From Heliomarina baculiformis (GTDB lineage: Bacteria > Pseudomonadota > Alphaproteobacteria > Rhodobacterales > Rhodobacteraceae): a stretch of DNA of 64,000 nt. The DNA lies in the NCBI RefSeq assembly GCF_019966545.1, contig NZ_JAIMIC010000002.1, forward strand, positions 496,001 to 560,000, written 5' to 3'. Position 1 is the first letter of the stretch. Every line of letters starts with the position of its first letter. Of the stretch, positions 28,845 to 41,468 are shown one piece after another. Made by a program: the position numbers and the translations under genes. The notes below the pieces were generated by a model. That model saw only the letters and a list, made by a program, of their open reading frames with translations, was not told the origin of the DNA and made no database searches.

Positions 28845-29612
28845 TCAGAAATTGTCTTTCCGGGTGCGAATTTCAGCGAAAACAGTCTCGGGTTCTGCGC
28901 CTTCGAGGCCCAGTTGGCGAGCGACATCCGCATTGCCTGCGCGCAGAAACGGATTTGTTGCCAATTCGAGAGAAAGAAGTGACGGGACAGTTGGTTCATT
29001 GCGCGATCTTGCTTCGGCGATCGCGGCCATACGAGATTTAAGATCAGGATTGTCCGGTTCAATGGTCTTGGCGAATTTTCCGTTGGCCTCGGTGTATTCA
29101 TGGCCAGAGTAGACGATCGTTTCCGGGGGAAGTGCTGCCAGTTTGGACAGGGAATGCCACATCTGGCGCATCGTTCCCTCGAACACCCGGCCGCACCCAA
29201 GCGCCATAAGGCTGTCTGCCGTGAATACCGCGTCACTCTGGGGGAAGTAAAAGGCAACGTGGCCGACCGTGTGACCGGAGACATCCATAACGTATCCGGT
29301 TTCTCCAGCGACCTCGATTTTATCTTCGTCTTCAACCTGTTTGTCGAGCGGAGGCAGGCGATGAGCGTCGGCTGCGGCGCCAATGACCTGCGCATCGTGT
29401 TCGGCCAATAGACCGGGCAGGCCCTCGACATGATCCGAATGGTGGTGGGTCAGCAGGATCGTACCCAGTGACCAGCCCTTTTCCTTCAGTACGGCCAGGA
29501 TCGGTTCAGCCTCGGGCGCGTCCACAAGGAATGTTTCGCCTGTCTCTGCGTTATGTGCGAGAAAAGCGTAATTATCGGTTCGACATGGGATGGTGAGGAT
29601 CTCAAGAGGCAT
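28845..29612 (-). CDS. gloB: Hydroxyacylglutathione hydrolase (glyoxalase II)
   Basis: 255-residue metallo-beta-lactamase-fold enzyme hydrolysing S-D-lactoylglutathione, last step of methylglyoxal detoxification. The binuclear metal motif THHHSDH spans residues 55-61 with H56, H58, D60 and H61. GHTxGH is present as SGHTVGHVAF, and the third metal His is in SGHEYTE. The start at 29612 has GGAGG 8 nt upstream. Divergent from the methyltransferase gene. Confidence 0.95.
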   Translation of the reverse strand: MPLEILTIPCRTDNYAFLAHNAETGETFLVDAPEAEPILAVLKEKGWSLGTILLTHHHSDHVEGLPGLLAEHDAQVIGAAADAHRLPPLDKQVEDEDKIEVAGETGYVMDVSGHTVGHVAFYFPQSDAVFTADSLMALGCGRVFEGTMRQMWHSLSKLAALPPETIVYSGHEYTEANGKFAKTIEPDNPDLKSRMAAIAEARSRNEPTVPSLLSLELATNPFLRAGNADVARQLGLEGAEPETVFAEIRTRKDNF

Positions 29613-29685
29613 GGCGTGTCCCTCCATTTCATTGTTACACTACGCTGATTGTAATTCAGATTGACCGATTGGACAGGCGACTACA

Positions 29686-30426
29686 ATGCATCTGGATGTC
29701 CAGGACCTTCGGAATTTTTACTATCGCAGTACGCTTGGGCGCGCGGCGCAGGCTTCTATACGCAACCAGCTATGTGCGCTCTGGCCCGAGGCAAAGGGGC
29801 AGACGGTCGCCGGCTTTGGATTTGCTCTGCCGCTGTTACGGCCATATCTGGCGGATGCACGCCGTGTCGTCGCGTTGATGCCGGCACCGCAGGGCGTCAT
29901 GCCGTGGCCTGCCAATATGCCCAATGTGGCTGTGCTAAGCGAAGAAACCCTCTGGCCACTGGAAACCGGGCGGGTTGATCGCCTCGTGGTGATGCACGGC
30001 TTGGAAACTTCCGAGCGCCCCTCAGCCTTGCTTCAGGAATGCTGGCGCGTCCTAGGTCCCGGAGGCAAGGCAATTTTCATTGTGCCGAACCGGGCTGGAT
30101 TATGGTCACGCTCTGACAGAACGCCGTTCGGATACGGGCGTCCCTACACGCTAGGGCAGCTTGAAAGCCAGTTGGAGCAGCATGACTTCCTGCCCGAACG
30201 GCACAGCGCGGCGCTTTACCAGCTGCCATCGACCCGTCGGTTCTGGTTGAAGTCCGCGCCGTTGTTCGAAAAGGTCGGCGCACGGATGCCCACCGTCATG
30301 GCTGGAGGGGCCTTTCTCGTCGAGGTCAGCAAACGGGTCGCGCCGCCAAGCGGGACGGTAACAAAAGAATGGTCGCGCAACCCGATACCGGCGCTCAGCC
30401 CCAAGCCGGAAACATCGCCGGTTTAA
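29686..30426 (+). CDS. Class I SAM-dependent methyltransferase-like protein
   Basis: 246 residues. A degenerate motif I ([11 protein letters not shown]) is followed by a typical post-motif region ([19 protein letters not shown] near residue 120), as in UbiE/Methyltransf_11 proteins. The acidic residue usually binding the SAM ribose is not obvious. Divergent from gloB with a 73-nt gap. Substrate unknown. The C-terminal 30 residues are Pro/Ser-rich and probably disordered. Confidence 0.75.
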   Translation: MHLDVQDLRNFYYRSTLGRAAQASIRNQLCALWPEAKGQTVAGFGFALPLLRPYLADARRVVALMPAPQGVMPWPANMPNVAVLSEETLWPLETGRVDRLVVMHGLETSERPSALLQECWRVLGPGGKAIFIVPNRAGLWSRSDRTPFGYGRPYTLGQLESQLEQHDFLPERHSAALYQLPSTRRFWLKSAPLFEKVGARMPTVMAGGAFLVEVSKRVAPPSGTVTKEWSRNPIPALSPKPETSPV

Positions 30427-30469
30427 GCTGAAACTGGCAAGCAGCGGCAAAGCCCAACAAGCGTCGAAA

Positions 30470-30497
30470 AAAGGCGCAAAACGGTTGCGCCTTTCAG
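30470..30497. terminator. Probable terminator after the methyltransferase gene
   Basis: Stem AAAGGCGCAA / TTGCGCCTTT, 10 bp, loop AACGG. The downstream T tract is short (TTTC), so strength on the + strand is uncertain; an A run on its left makes it fit for the minus strand too. Confidence 0.6.
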
Positions 30498-30670
30498 ACA
30501 GGAATCGCACCTGTTCACGAAAATTCTGGCTTTTTTGTAACATCCATAATGCCTTAATCGCAGGCGATTTCGTTAAGTCCTTAAAAACAAAAGATTAACG
30601 TTCCTGTGCATCATCACGATACTGTATTGCGGGCGAAAGACCGCTCTGTTACATCCACGCTGATTTCGAT

Positions 30671-30695
30671 GCCCCGCGCTTTCACGGGGCTTTCT
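30671..30695 (+). promoter_or_regulatory. Hairpin in the atp operon leader (attenuator-like)
   Basis: GCCCCG (30671-30676) pairs with CGGGGC (30685-30690) across an 8-nt loop and is followed by TTTCT. It sits 10 nt before the Shine-Dalgarno of the upstream ORF and 61 nt before atpH. It could be a weak terminator/attenuator or an mRNA-stabilising element. The rest of the 30498-30670 gap is A/T-rich and presumably holds the operon promoter, but no convincing -35/-10 pair was found. Confidence 0.45.
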
Positions 30696-30714
30696 AACGC
30701 GCCCGGAGGTCGCC

Positions 30715-30789
30715 ATGCTGGCAGCCAATCGGGTCTTAATATCGGAAGGGTGGACGTGTCCGAACCAGCTTCGATTTCCACTGGTATAG
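30715..30789 (+). CDS. Possible 24-codon upstream ORF overlapping the atpH start
   Basis: ATG at 30715 with a strong GGAGG 5 nt upstream opens a 24-residue frame (MLAANRVLI...) ending in TAG at 30787-30789. It is out of frame with atpH and runs 34 nt past the atpH GTG. The Shine-Dalgarno is better than that of most genes here. It may be a translated leader setting atpH expression or mere chance; the peptide matches nothing I know. Confidence 0.35.
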   Translation: MLAANRVLISEGWTCPNQLRFPLV

Positions 30790-31316
30790 CTGAACGCTAT
30801 GCCACAGCGATTTTTGAGATCGCGCAAGAGAACGGTAACCTTGATGGGCTCGAGACGAGCGTCGGCGATCTGAGCGCCGCTCTGAACGACAGCGCTGAAC
30901 TGAGCGCCATGATCAAGTCACCATTGATTTCCCGCGGCGAACAGCGCAACGCGATCAGTGCGCTGGCCAAGAAAATGGACCTCGCTCCGGTTCTTCAGAA
31001 CGCGCTGGCCCTGATGGCGGAAAAACGCCGTCTCTTCGTTGTGCCGCAGCTTCTGTCCGTGCTGCGCGAACAGCTTGCTGATCAACGCGGCGAGGTTGTC
31101 GCAGAGGTGACAAGCGCCAAGGCTCTGACCAAGGAACAGACCGAAAAACTGTCGAAATCGCTCAGTGCGAATGTCGGCAAGACCGTTACTATCAATGCGA
31201 CCGTCGATGAAAGCCTCATCGGTGGTCTGATCGTTAAAGTGGGTTCGAAGATGATCGACACGTCGATCCGCTCGAAGCTCAACTCCCTCCAGAATTCAAT
31301 GAAAGAGGTCGGATAA
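30756..31316 (+). CDS. atpH: ATP synthase F1 subunit delta
   Basis: 186-residue peripheral-stalk subunit (OSCP equivalent) linking F1 to F0. N-terminal helical domain ISTGIAERYATAIFEIA; C-terminal GGLIVKVGSKMIDTSIRSKLNSL is the family signature. The GTG at 30756 is chosen because GGAAGGG lies 5 nt upstream and the length fits the family; an ATG at 30606 in frame would add 50 residues lacking family character. First gene of atpHAGDC; atpA follows with no gap. Confidence 0.95.
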   Translation: MSEPASISTGIAERYATAIFEIAQENGNLDGLETSVGDLSAALNDSAELSAMIKSPLISRGEQRNAISALAKKMDLAPVLQNALALMAEKRRLFVVPQLLSVLREQLADQRGEVVAEVTSAKALTKEQTEKLSKSLSANVGKTVTINATVDESLIGGLIVKVGSKMIDTSIRSKLNSLQNSMKEVG

Positions 31317-32855
<1,539 letters not shown>

Positions 32856-32869
32856 GGAGAGATAGGGCA

Positions 32870-35190
<2,321 letters not shown>

Positions 35191-35201
35191 AGGAGCCACT
35201 G

Positions 35202-35645
35202 ATGGCAGACACAATGCAATTTGACCTCGTCTCCCCGGAACGGCGCCTTGCGTCGTTTCAGGCCCGCGAGGTTCTGATCCCCGGTGCGGACGGTGACATG
35301 ACGGCAATGCCCGGTCATAGCCCCGTCATCGCCACGCTGCGTCCCGGTGTTCTGCGGGTCGACGGTCCGGAAGGCACGTCGGAATACATCGTCACTGGCG
35401 GCTTTGCGGAAATCAACGCCGAAGGTCTGTCGGTTCTGGCCGAGCAGGCGATCCCGATGACCGAGGTCACGCGTGAGCATATCGACGAACTGATCGAAGA
35501 TGCTCGTGCCAAGCACGAAGAGGCCAAGTCGACGTTCAAGAACGAACCGGGTCCTGTAGATGACGCGGCCAAGCTATTGTCCGACATGGTTGCCCTTGGC
35601 GATCACATCGCCATCGGCAAGGGCGGCGGTCCGGCTCCGGCCTGA
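35202..35645 (+). CDS. atpC: ATP synthase F1 subunit epsilon
   Basis: 147 residues: N-terminal beta-sandwich ([28 protein letters not shown]) and a C-terminal helical part that diverges from the inhibitory hairpin of E. coli epsilon. In alphaproteobacteria inhibition is usually by the separate zeta subunit, which is not in this window. Last gene of the operon; a strong terminator follows 26 nt later. Confidence 0.96.
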   Translation: MADTMQFDLVSPERRLASFQAREVLIPGADGDMTAMPGHSPVIATLRPGVLRVDGPEGTSEYIVTGGFAEINAEGLSVLAEQAIPMTEVTREHIDELIEDARAKHEEAKSTFKNEPGPVDDAAKLLSDMVALGDHIAIGKGGGPAPA

Positions 35646-35671
35646 CGTCGTCTGACACGATTGATATCTGG

Positions 35672-35704
35672 AAACCGGCCCCATCGCGGGCCGGTTTTCT
35701 TTTA
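35672..35704 (+). terminator. Terminator of atpHAGDC
   Basis: Stem AAACCGGCCC / GGGCCGGTTT with loop CATCGC, followed by TCTTTT. It is in the right place 26 nt after atpC. Confidence 0.9.
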
Positions 35705-35735
35705 CGGGAATGGCAAGTTCGGGCAGCTACGCGGT

Positions 35736-35770
35736 AAAAGAAAAAGGGCGCCCCGCAAAACGGAGCGCCC
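35736..35770 (-). terminator. Terminator of prs
   Basis: On the minus strand GGGCGCTCCG pairs with CGGGGCGCCC (one U-G pair) across TTTTG and is followed by TTTTTCTTTT. 27 nt after the prs stop codon. Confidence 0.9.
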
Positions 35771-35797
35771 AATGAATTTCCCGATACACCCGGTTTC

Positions 35798-36817
35798 TCA
35801 GTCCATCGTGTACAGGGATTCATAAATCGGCGAGAGCGTCGAATCCTCAAAGAGCGAGGACACCGATGTGCCGTTCCAGATGTTCAGGATGGCTTGCGCG
35901 AATACCGGTGCGGTGGGTACGATACGGATGTTCGGCGCGGCTAGTACCGCGTCTGTCGGGCGGATCGTATCGGTCAGAACCAGCGATTTCATAACCGAGT
36001 TGGTAATCCGTTCGACCGCAGGGCCGCTCATCACGCCATGCGTGATATAAGAGTGCACTTCCTTGGCGCCGTTCTCCATCAGGATCTCTGCCGCTTTGCA
36101 GAGCGTGCCCGCCGTGTCGCAGATGTCGTCAACGATCAGACATATCTTGTCCTTAACGTTCCCGATCACGGTCATTTCCGCGACTTCACCGGCTTTTTCC
36201 CGCCGCTTGTCGACGATGGCCAGCGGTGCATTTACACGTTTGGCAAGCTCGCGCGCGCGGGCCACACCGCCCACGTCGGGCGATACCACCATCAACTCGT
36301 CCATCTGACCTTTGAAATTGGTTCGGATATCCAGCGCAAAAACCGGCGAGCCATAAAGGTTGTCGACGGGGATGTCGAAGAAGCCCTGGATCTGGGCCGC
36401 ATGCAGATCCATTGTCAGGATCCGTTCGATGCCGGTGCCGACCATCATGTTGGCCACAAGCTTGGCCGTGATCGGCGTACGCGCCTTGGTGCGGCGATCT
36501 TGGCGGGCATAACCGAAATAGGGCAGGACCGCCGTAACCCGTGCCGCCGACGACCGGCGCAGCGCATCCGCCATCACCAGCAATTCCATCAGGTTGTCAT
36601 TGGCCGGATTGGAGGTGGGCTGGATGATAAACATATCCTCGCCCCGAACGTTTTCGAACACTTCGACAAAAATCTCGCCGTCGTTGAAACGTTCCACGCG
36701 GGCATCGACCAACCCGGTTTGAATGCCGCGATGCATTGTCATGCGGCGCGCAATGGCTTGTGCCAACGGCTGGTTGGCATTCCCAGAGATCAGCTTGGGT
36801 TCGATCATATGAGGCAT
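35798..36817 (-). CDS. prs: Ribose-phosphate pyrophosphokinase
   Basis: 339-residue class I PRPP synthase supplying PRPP for purine, pyrimidine, histidine and NAD synthesis. Catalytic flexible loop region YFGYARQDRR near residue 105, the VVSPDVGGVARA metal-site segment, and the PRPP-binding loop VDDICDTAGTL near 230 are all intact. Slightly longer than the E. coli enzyme (315), as is usual in Rhodobacterales. Divergent from the isomerase gene. Confidence 0.97.
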   Translation of the reverse strand: MPHMIEPKLISGNANQPLAQAIARRMTMHRGIQTGLVDARVERFNDGEIFVEVFENVRGEDMFIIQPTSNPANDNLMELLVMADALRRSSAARVTAVLPYFGYARQDRRTKARTPITAKLVANMMVGTGIERILTMDLHAAQIQGFFDIPVDNLYGSPVFALDIRTNFKGQMDELMVVSPDVGGVARARELAKRVNAPLAIVDKRREKAGEVAEMTVIGNVKDKICLIVDDICDTAGTLCKAAEILMENGAKEVHSYITHGVMSGPAVERITNSVMKSLVLTDTIRPTDAVLAAPNIRIVPTAPVFAQAILNIWNGTSVSSLFEDSTLSPIYESLYTMD

Positions 36818-36927
36818 TGAGATTGGTTTCCCGGAGCAGCGAGAGAGATATGTAACAGATTCGTGGTGTTGACACCGCTTAGCATGGCCTTACCGTCGCG
36901 CAAAGCTAGCCGCGGGAGAAAAAGCAA

Positions 36928-37530
36928 ATGGCCCAGCTCGACTACTTCTTTGCAACTTTGTCACCCTTTGCATATCTCGCGGGCACCCGGCTCGAACAGA
37001 TAGCAGCCCGGCACGAGGCGACAGTCGTCTACAAGCCGTTCGACATCATCTCGCTGTTCGCCCGGACCGGAACGGCTCTTCCAAAGGATCGCCCCGTCGC
37101 GCGTCAGGAATACCGGCTGCAGGAACTCAAGCGGCAGGCCAAGCATCTCCAGATGAAGATGACCTTTCAGCCCGCCCATTTCCCGACCAATGCAGCGCCG
37201 TCCTCATACGCGATCATTGCGGCACAGGCCGAAGGGGGCGGGGATGTCGGTGTTCTGTCCCACGCGGTCCTGCGCGCATGCTGGGCCGAGGACAAGGATA
37301 TTGCCGATGATGCGGTCATTCGCGATTGCTTGGAGGAGGCCGGTTTTGACCCGGCCATCGCCGATCGCGGTTTGCTGCAAGGGGCGGAGACCTACGCCGC
37401 CAATCTCGAAGAAGCGATCAGCCGTGGAGTGTTCGGTTCGCCCTTTTACATCACCGAAGATGATGAGCGTTTCTGGGGGCAGGATCGCCTCGACGCGCTC
37501 GATACGCATCTTGAGGAAGCTGCGGCGTGA
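36928..37530 (+). CDS. 2-Hydroxychromene-2-carboxylate isomerase-like (DsbA family)
   Basis: 200 residues, thioredoxin-fold protein of the HCCA isomerase/GST-kappa group: N-terminal DYFFATLSPFAYLAG with the catalytic Ser position S12, then FPTNAAP and C-terminal GVFGSPFYITEDDERFWGQDRL. HCCA isomerase acts in naphthalene breakdown using glutathione, but most family members in genomes without naphthalene genes have unknown substrates. Overlaps the next ORF by 4 nt (GTGA). Confidence 0.87.
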   Translation: MAQLDYFFATLSPFAYLAGTRLEQIAARHEATVVYKPFDIISLFARTGTALPKDRPVARQEYRLQELKRQAKHLQMKMTFQPAHFPTNAAPSSYAIIAAQAEGGGDVGVLSHAVLRACWAEDKDIADDAVIRDCLEEAGFDPAIADRGLLQGAETYAANLEEAISRGVFGSPFYITEDDERFWGQDRLDALDTHLEEAAA

Positions 37531-38345
37531 ACATGGCTTTGCCCATACCTCAGCCTCTTGAAAGCCGCAAACTCGGGAACGGCAAGCGCAAGGTTCTGGC
37601 GCTGCATTGTACGCTTGCCCATTCCGGCGCCTGGAAGGGTCTCGTAGCCGAGATGGACAGCGAGATAGAAGTTACCGCCACCGATATGTTCAACCACGGA
37701 CTCAGCCCTGACTGGGACGGGCAGGGGGACTTTCAGGATCGCATGGCGCGAGCGGCTGTTGCGACCTTGACGGAACCCGTGGATGTCATCGGCCATTCCT
37801 TTGGCGCGTCCATCGCGATGCGCGTCGCTGTGCTTTTCCCGGAACTGGTGCGCAGCCTGACCATGATAGAATCCGTCTACTTCGCTATCGTAAAGAAGGA
37901 TCGGCCAGAACTCGTCGAGGCAAGCATGCGGTCCTCCGCGCCCTTCTATAACGCGATGGAGGCGGGAGACGTCGAGCTTGGCGCCCGATTATTCAACGGC
38001 GGCTGGGGCGGCGGTGTCGGTGAGAGCTGGGAGGAAATGCCAGAACACAGACGCGCGGCCATGATCCGGGGCGTGCAGATCGTTCCTGCGTGCAGCCCCG
38101 CCTTGCTGGACGATATCCACAACCTTCTGGAACCGGGGAAACTGCAATCTCTGAACCTGCCCGTCTTGTTGATGCGGGGCGGCAATACGGCGGATATCAT
38201 CGCCGCCGTGAATGATGGTTTCGCCGCGTGTTTACCGGATGCCCGGAACGTCGTGGTCGAAGGTGCCGGACATATGCTGCCGATCAGCCATCCGGCAGAG
38301 ACGGCCGATCACCTGCGTCAGCTGTTTGCAGAGGTCCCCGTCTGA
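37527..38345 (+). CDS. Alpha/beta hydrolase
   Basis: 272 residues with the nucleophile elbow GHSFGAS (S91), an early LHCTL oxyanion loop and the C-terminal catalytic His in GAGHMLPISHP. No signal peptide, so cytoplasmic. GTG at 37527 is taken as start because GAGGA lies 9 nt upstream; an ATG 6 nt later (37533) is the alternative. Coupled to the isomerase-like gene. Convergent with ltaE, 3 nt apart. Substrate unknown. Confidence 0.85.
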   Translation: MNMALPIPQPLESRKLGNGKRKVLALHCTLAHSGAWKGLVAEMDSEIEVTATDMFNHGLSPDWDGQGDFQDRMARAAVATLTEPVDVIGHSFGASIAMRVAVLFPELVRSLTMIESVYFAIVKKDRPELVEASMRSSAPFYNAMEAGDVELGARLFNGGWGGGVGESWEEMPEHRRAAMIRGVQIVPACSPALLDDIHNLLEPGKLQSLNLPVLLMRGGNTADIIAAVNDGFAACLPDARNVVVEGAGHMLPISHPAETADHLRQLFAEVPV

Positions 38346-38348
38346 CCG

Positions 38349-39392
38349 TCAGCCATTGAGTATCTCGATGAATCGGTCCGTGTTCTCATCGCTCGCGGAC
38401 CAGTCGCAGACAAGCCGCGCTGTCAGCATTTCTTCGGGATTGGCCCCCTGCAATTCGCCATCCCACATGTTGTAGAGCGCTCCGGCCTCGTGCAACCGTT
38501 GATGCGCGGCTCGGGAAAAGCGGGGGAAGATCATGTTGGCGGTTCCGCCCCAAGCAATCTCCACGCCGGCAGCCACCAGTTTTTCCCGCAAGCTTGCGCA
38601 GGCATCGTTGGACTTCCGCGCGAGGCTTAGCCACAGGTCGTCCGTCAGATAAGCCGCCATCTGCGCCGACAAGTACCGGTGCTTTGAAAACAGCTGCGCG
38701 CCCCTTTTCCGGCGTAGCTCGAATTCCCACGCCTTGTCTTGATTGAAAAGAATGACCGCCTCGACGCCCATGCAGCCGTTTTTCGTGCCGCCAAAGGAAA
38801 CCGCGTCCACACCCGCTTTCCATGTCATTTCTGCTGGCGAGCAATTCAGCGCGACCAGCGCATTCGCGAACCGCGCACCATCAAGGTGAACCGGCACACC
38901 AAACGATTGCGCGACCTCTGCGAGGTCCTGTATTTCGGACAAGGAGTAAACGCCGCCGCGCTCGGTGATCTGGGTGATCGAAACAGGGCCGCGCTGCGGG
39001 CCGTGGACGCCCCGTGTCTGCTCTCCGGCAATTGTCTCGCGCAGAGATTCCGCCGTCATCTTGTCGCCGCCCGGAACAAGCGTCAGCTTTGCGCCACCGG
39101 TGTAGAACTCGGGCGCGTTGCATTCGTCCTCGTGGATATGGGCAAGGGGCGAGCAAAAAATCGTCTCAAAGGGCTGCGTCAGCGTCGCCAGCGCCAGCGA
39201 GTTTGCCGCCGTGCCAGTTGCGACAAGGTAAACCGCAGCCTCGGGCGCCTCGAATATATCTCGGATCTTTTCGCGCACCTCATCCATCAACGGATCATTA
39301 CCATAGGGCAGGGCGTATCCAGCATTGGCCGTCGCCAGTTTTTCCATGATGGCGGGATGGACCGGACCGGCATTGTCAGAGGCGAAAAACAT
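38349..39392 (-). CDS. ltaE: Low-specificity threonine aldolase (beta-eliminating lyase family)
   Basis: 347-residue fold type I PLP enzyme splitting threonine/allo-threonine to glycine and acetaldehyde. PLP lysine K204 in SFGGTKNGCMG, D171 in PVHLDGARF. The start at 39392 has GAGGAG upstream and shares one nucleotide with the stop of the UPF0260 gene (TGATG). In frame codons further upstream only read through the neighbour. Confidence 0.9.
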   Translation of the reverse strand: MFFASDNAGPVHPAIMEKLATANAGYALPYGNDPLMDEVREKIRDIFEAPEAAVYLVATGTAANSLALATLTQPFETIFCSPLAHIHEDECNAPEFYTGGAKLTLVPGGDKMTAESLRETIAGEQTRGVHGPQRGPVSITQITERGGVYSLSEIQDLAEVAQSFGVPVHLDGARFANALVALNCSPAEMTWKAGVDAVSFGGTKNGCMGVEAVILFNQDKAWEFELRRKRGAQLFSKHRYLSAQMAAYLTDDLWLSLARKSNDACASLREKLVAAGVEIAWGGTANMIFPRFSRAAHQRLHEAGALYNMWDGELQGANPEEMLTARLVCDWSASDENTDRFIEILNG

Positions 39393-39862
39393 CAGGTGGG
39401 CTCCTCGATCAGGTAGTCGTCCCATTCTTCTTCGGGGACTTCGAATTCAGGTACGGTCATGCCTCGCACCGACACGCCCGCATGGTGCACGGATTCGGCG
39501 CGGCCAGAAATGAGCGGGTGCCAGTCATAAAGCTCGCGCCCTTCATAGATAAGCCGATAGGCGCAGGTCTGCGGCATCCAGTAGAGATGGTCCTCGATGT
39601 TGTCGGGCTTCAGCACGATGCATTCGGGAACGAACTGGTGGCGAATGGGGTACTGGCTGCAACGGCAGGTGCTGTCGTCAAGCAGACGGCAGGCAATCCG
39701 TGTCAGGTCGATCTCGCCCGTGTCCTCATCTTCCAGCTTGTTTAGACAGCATTTGCCACAGCCATCGCAAAGAGCTTCCCACTCTTGCTGCGACATCTCT
39801 GCCATCGATTTCTTTTCCCAGAACCGTTTGGCCAGTCCGCGCCGGGGGATCGGATCTTTCAT
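39392..39862 (-). CDS. YcgN/UPF0260 cysteine-cluster protein
   Basis: 156 residues. The Cys cluster CDGCGKCC around residue 33-40 with later conserved cysteines (CRLL, CRCSQYP, ECIV, CAYR) marks the UPF0260 family, probably a metal- or Fe-S-binding protein of unknown function. The start overlaps the ribF stop (ATGA), giving a ribF-UPF0260-ltaE unit. Confidence 0.88.
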   Translation of the reverse strand: MKDPIPRRGLAKRFWEKKSMAEMSQQEWEALCDGCGKCCLNKLEDEDTGEIDLTRIACRLLDDSTCRCSQYPIRHQFVPECIVLKPDNIEDHLYWMPQTCAYRLIYEGRELYDWHPLISGRAESVHHAGVSVRGMTVPEFEVPEEEWDDYLIEEPT

Positions 39863-40791
39863 AGGCTTTCCAGAACCTTCCGGGCTTTTTCGCAATCGGC
39901 ATCCATCTGCGCGATCAGGCTTTCCAGCCCTTCAAATTTTATCTCGGGGCGCAGGAATTCAACCAGCCCGACCGACAGGGTGCTGCCGTACAGGTCGCCT
40001 TTGAAATCAAAGATAAAGGTCTCAAGGTTCGCGCGGTTCTCGCCGAACATCGGTCGCACGCCAAGGCTTGCCGCGCCGTGGTAGCTGCCCTTGTGTGCAC
40101 CGTCGAGCACATCCACCAGCACCGCGTAAACGCCGAAGGCAGGCGGATGGAGACCGTCAATTGACATGTTCGCCGTAGGATAACCCAGCTCGCGTCCCCG
40201 CTTTTCCCCGTCGATGACTTTGCCTTCGATCCGGTGCCAATGGCCAAGCATGGCTGCGGCATCACCCGGCCGCGCTTCGCTTAGCGCCGTGCGGATCGCG
40301 GTCGAGGATATGGTCGTATCATTCTCTTCAAGCAACGGGGCGATCGTAACGCCGAAGCCGAACTGTTCGCCAAAGGCTTGCAGTTCCTCGGCACCGCCGC
40401 TGCGTTCCTTGCCAAACCGGAAGTCCGCACCAACCACCACATGGGCCAGTCCCAGCCCGTATGAGATGACATCGCGCGCGAATTCCTCCGGCGACAGCTC
40501 GACCATCCCCGCGTCAAAGGCCAGCTCATAGAGGATATCCACCCCGATCTTTTCCAGTCGGTGCCGCCGTGCATCGCGGCTCATCAGGCGAAATGGCGAG
40601 CTGTCGGGGGCAAAGAACTCCCGAGGGTGCGGCTCGAATGTCAGTACCCCGGTGGGCGCCGTCGCGTCTGCCTGCTCGGCAAGCTTGATGACAGAGCGGT
40701 GCCCAAGATGGACGCCGTCAAAGTTCCCGATGGCCACGCTTGCGCCGCGATCGGCAGGGGCAATATTCTGATAGGTCTGGATGATCCGCAT
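39859..40791 (-). CDS. ribF: Bifunctional riboflavin kinase/FAD synthetase
   Basis: 310 residues making FMN and FAD from riboflavin. The N-terminal FAD synthetase domain has GNFDGVHLGH (nucleotidyltransferase HxGH) near residue 22 and FRFGKERSG; the C-terminal kinase domain has GRELGYPTANM near residue 200. First gene of a three-gene overlapping unit. No FMN riboswitch-like leader was noticed upstream (40792-40925). Confidence 0.95.
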   Translation of the reverse strand: MRIIQTYQNIAPADRGASVAIGNFDGVHLGHRSVIKLAEQADATAPTGVLTFEPHPREFFAPDSSPFRLMSRDARRHRLEKIGVDILYELAFDAGMVELSPEEFARDVISYGLGLAHVVVGADFRFGKERSGGAEELQAFGEQFGFGVTIAPLLEENDTTISSTAIRTALSEARPGDAAAMLGHWHRIEGKVIDGEKRGRELGYPTANMSIDGLHPPAFGVYAVLVDVLDGAHKGSYHGAASLGVRPMFGENRANLETFIFDFKGDLYGSTLSVGLVEFLRPEIKFEGLESLIAQMDADCEKARKVLESL

Positions 40792-40925
40792 GGTCGCTGC
40801 GTAGCGTCGAAGCGGGGCTTGTTCAAGCGCAACCCGCGCAGGCGAAGCGCGCGACGTTGGGAACCGTGAAATACGCGCAAAGCCTGCGCGCTTTCAGACG
40901 GGCTTTGTTCGGCACGTGCCGGGGG

Positions 40926-41369
40926 TCAGTCGAACTTGCGGCTCGGGGCAAGTACTGTCGCTTCTCCGGCCAGAACCTTTTTGCCCTCCACCGCGCAGTG
41001 ACAGTCGAGTTGAACGCGCCGCTTCGCAAGATCTATGCCGATCACTTTGACCTCGGCATAGACCATGTCGCCGGGGCGAACGGGACCCAGGAACTTGAGC
41101 GTCTGGCCCATGTAGACCGTGCCATGACCGGGCAGCTGTTCTCCGATCACCGCAGAGATCAGACCGGCGGTGAGCATGCCATGCGCGATCCGGCCCTCGA
41201 AAATCGTGTCGCGGGCGTAGTCGTCGTCCAGATGCACCGGATTCCGGTCGGTCGAGACCTGAGCGAACATCTCGATATCTTCGTCTGTCACGACTTTCCG
41301 CAGATGGCGCGTCATGCCCATCTCGATATCTTCGATGCAGATCGTTCCGCGCGGCAAGTTATCCAGCAT
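40926..41369 (-). CDS. MaoC-family enoyl-CoA hydratase
   Basis: 147-residue hotdog protein with the hydratase 2 motif STDRNPVHLD: D41 and H46 are the catalytic pair, followed by IAHGML. Resembles (R)-specific enoyl-CoA hydratases such as PhaJ, which feed beta-oxidation intermediates to polyhydroxyalkanoate synthesis; no pha genes are adjacent, so the role is open. Confidence 0.88.
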   Translation of the reverse strand: MLDNLPRGTICIEDIEMGMTRHLRKVVTDEDIEMFAQVSTDRNPVHLDDDYARDTIFEGRIAHGMLTAGLISAVIGEQLPGHGTVYMGQTLKFLGPVRPGDMVYAEVKVIGIDLAKRRVQLDCHCAVEGKKVLAGEATVLAPSRKFD

Positions 41370-41468
41370 GATTTCAGCTCCGGCAATCGACTCGGTAATA
41401 AATTTACGGAATTTAATTCAACCGTGCAACTTAATTACTTCGCGACTGCAGAAAAGCAAGCCTTTTCC

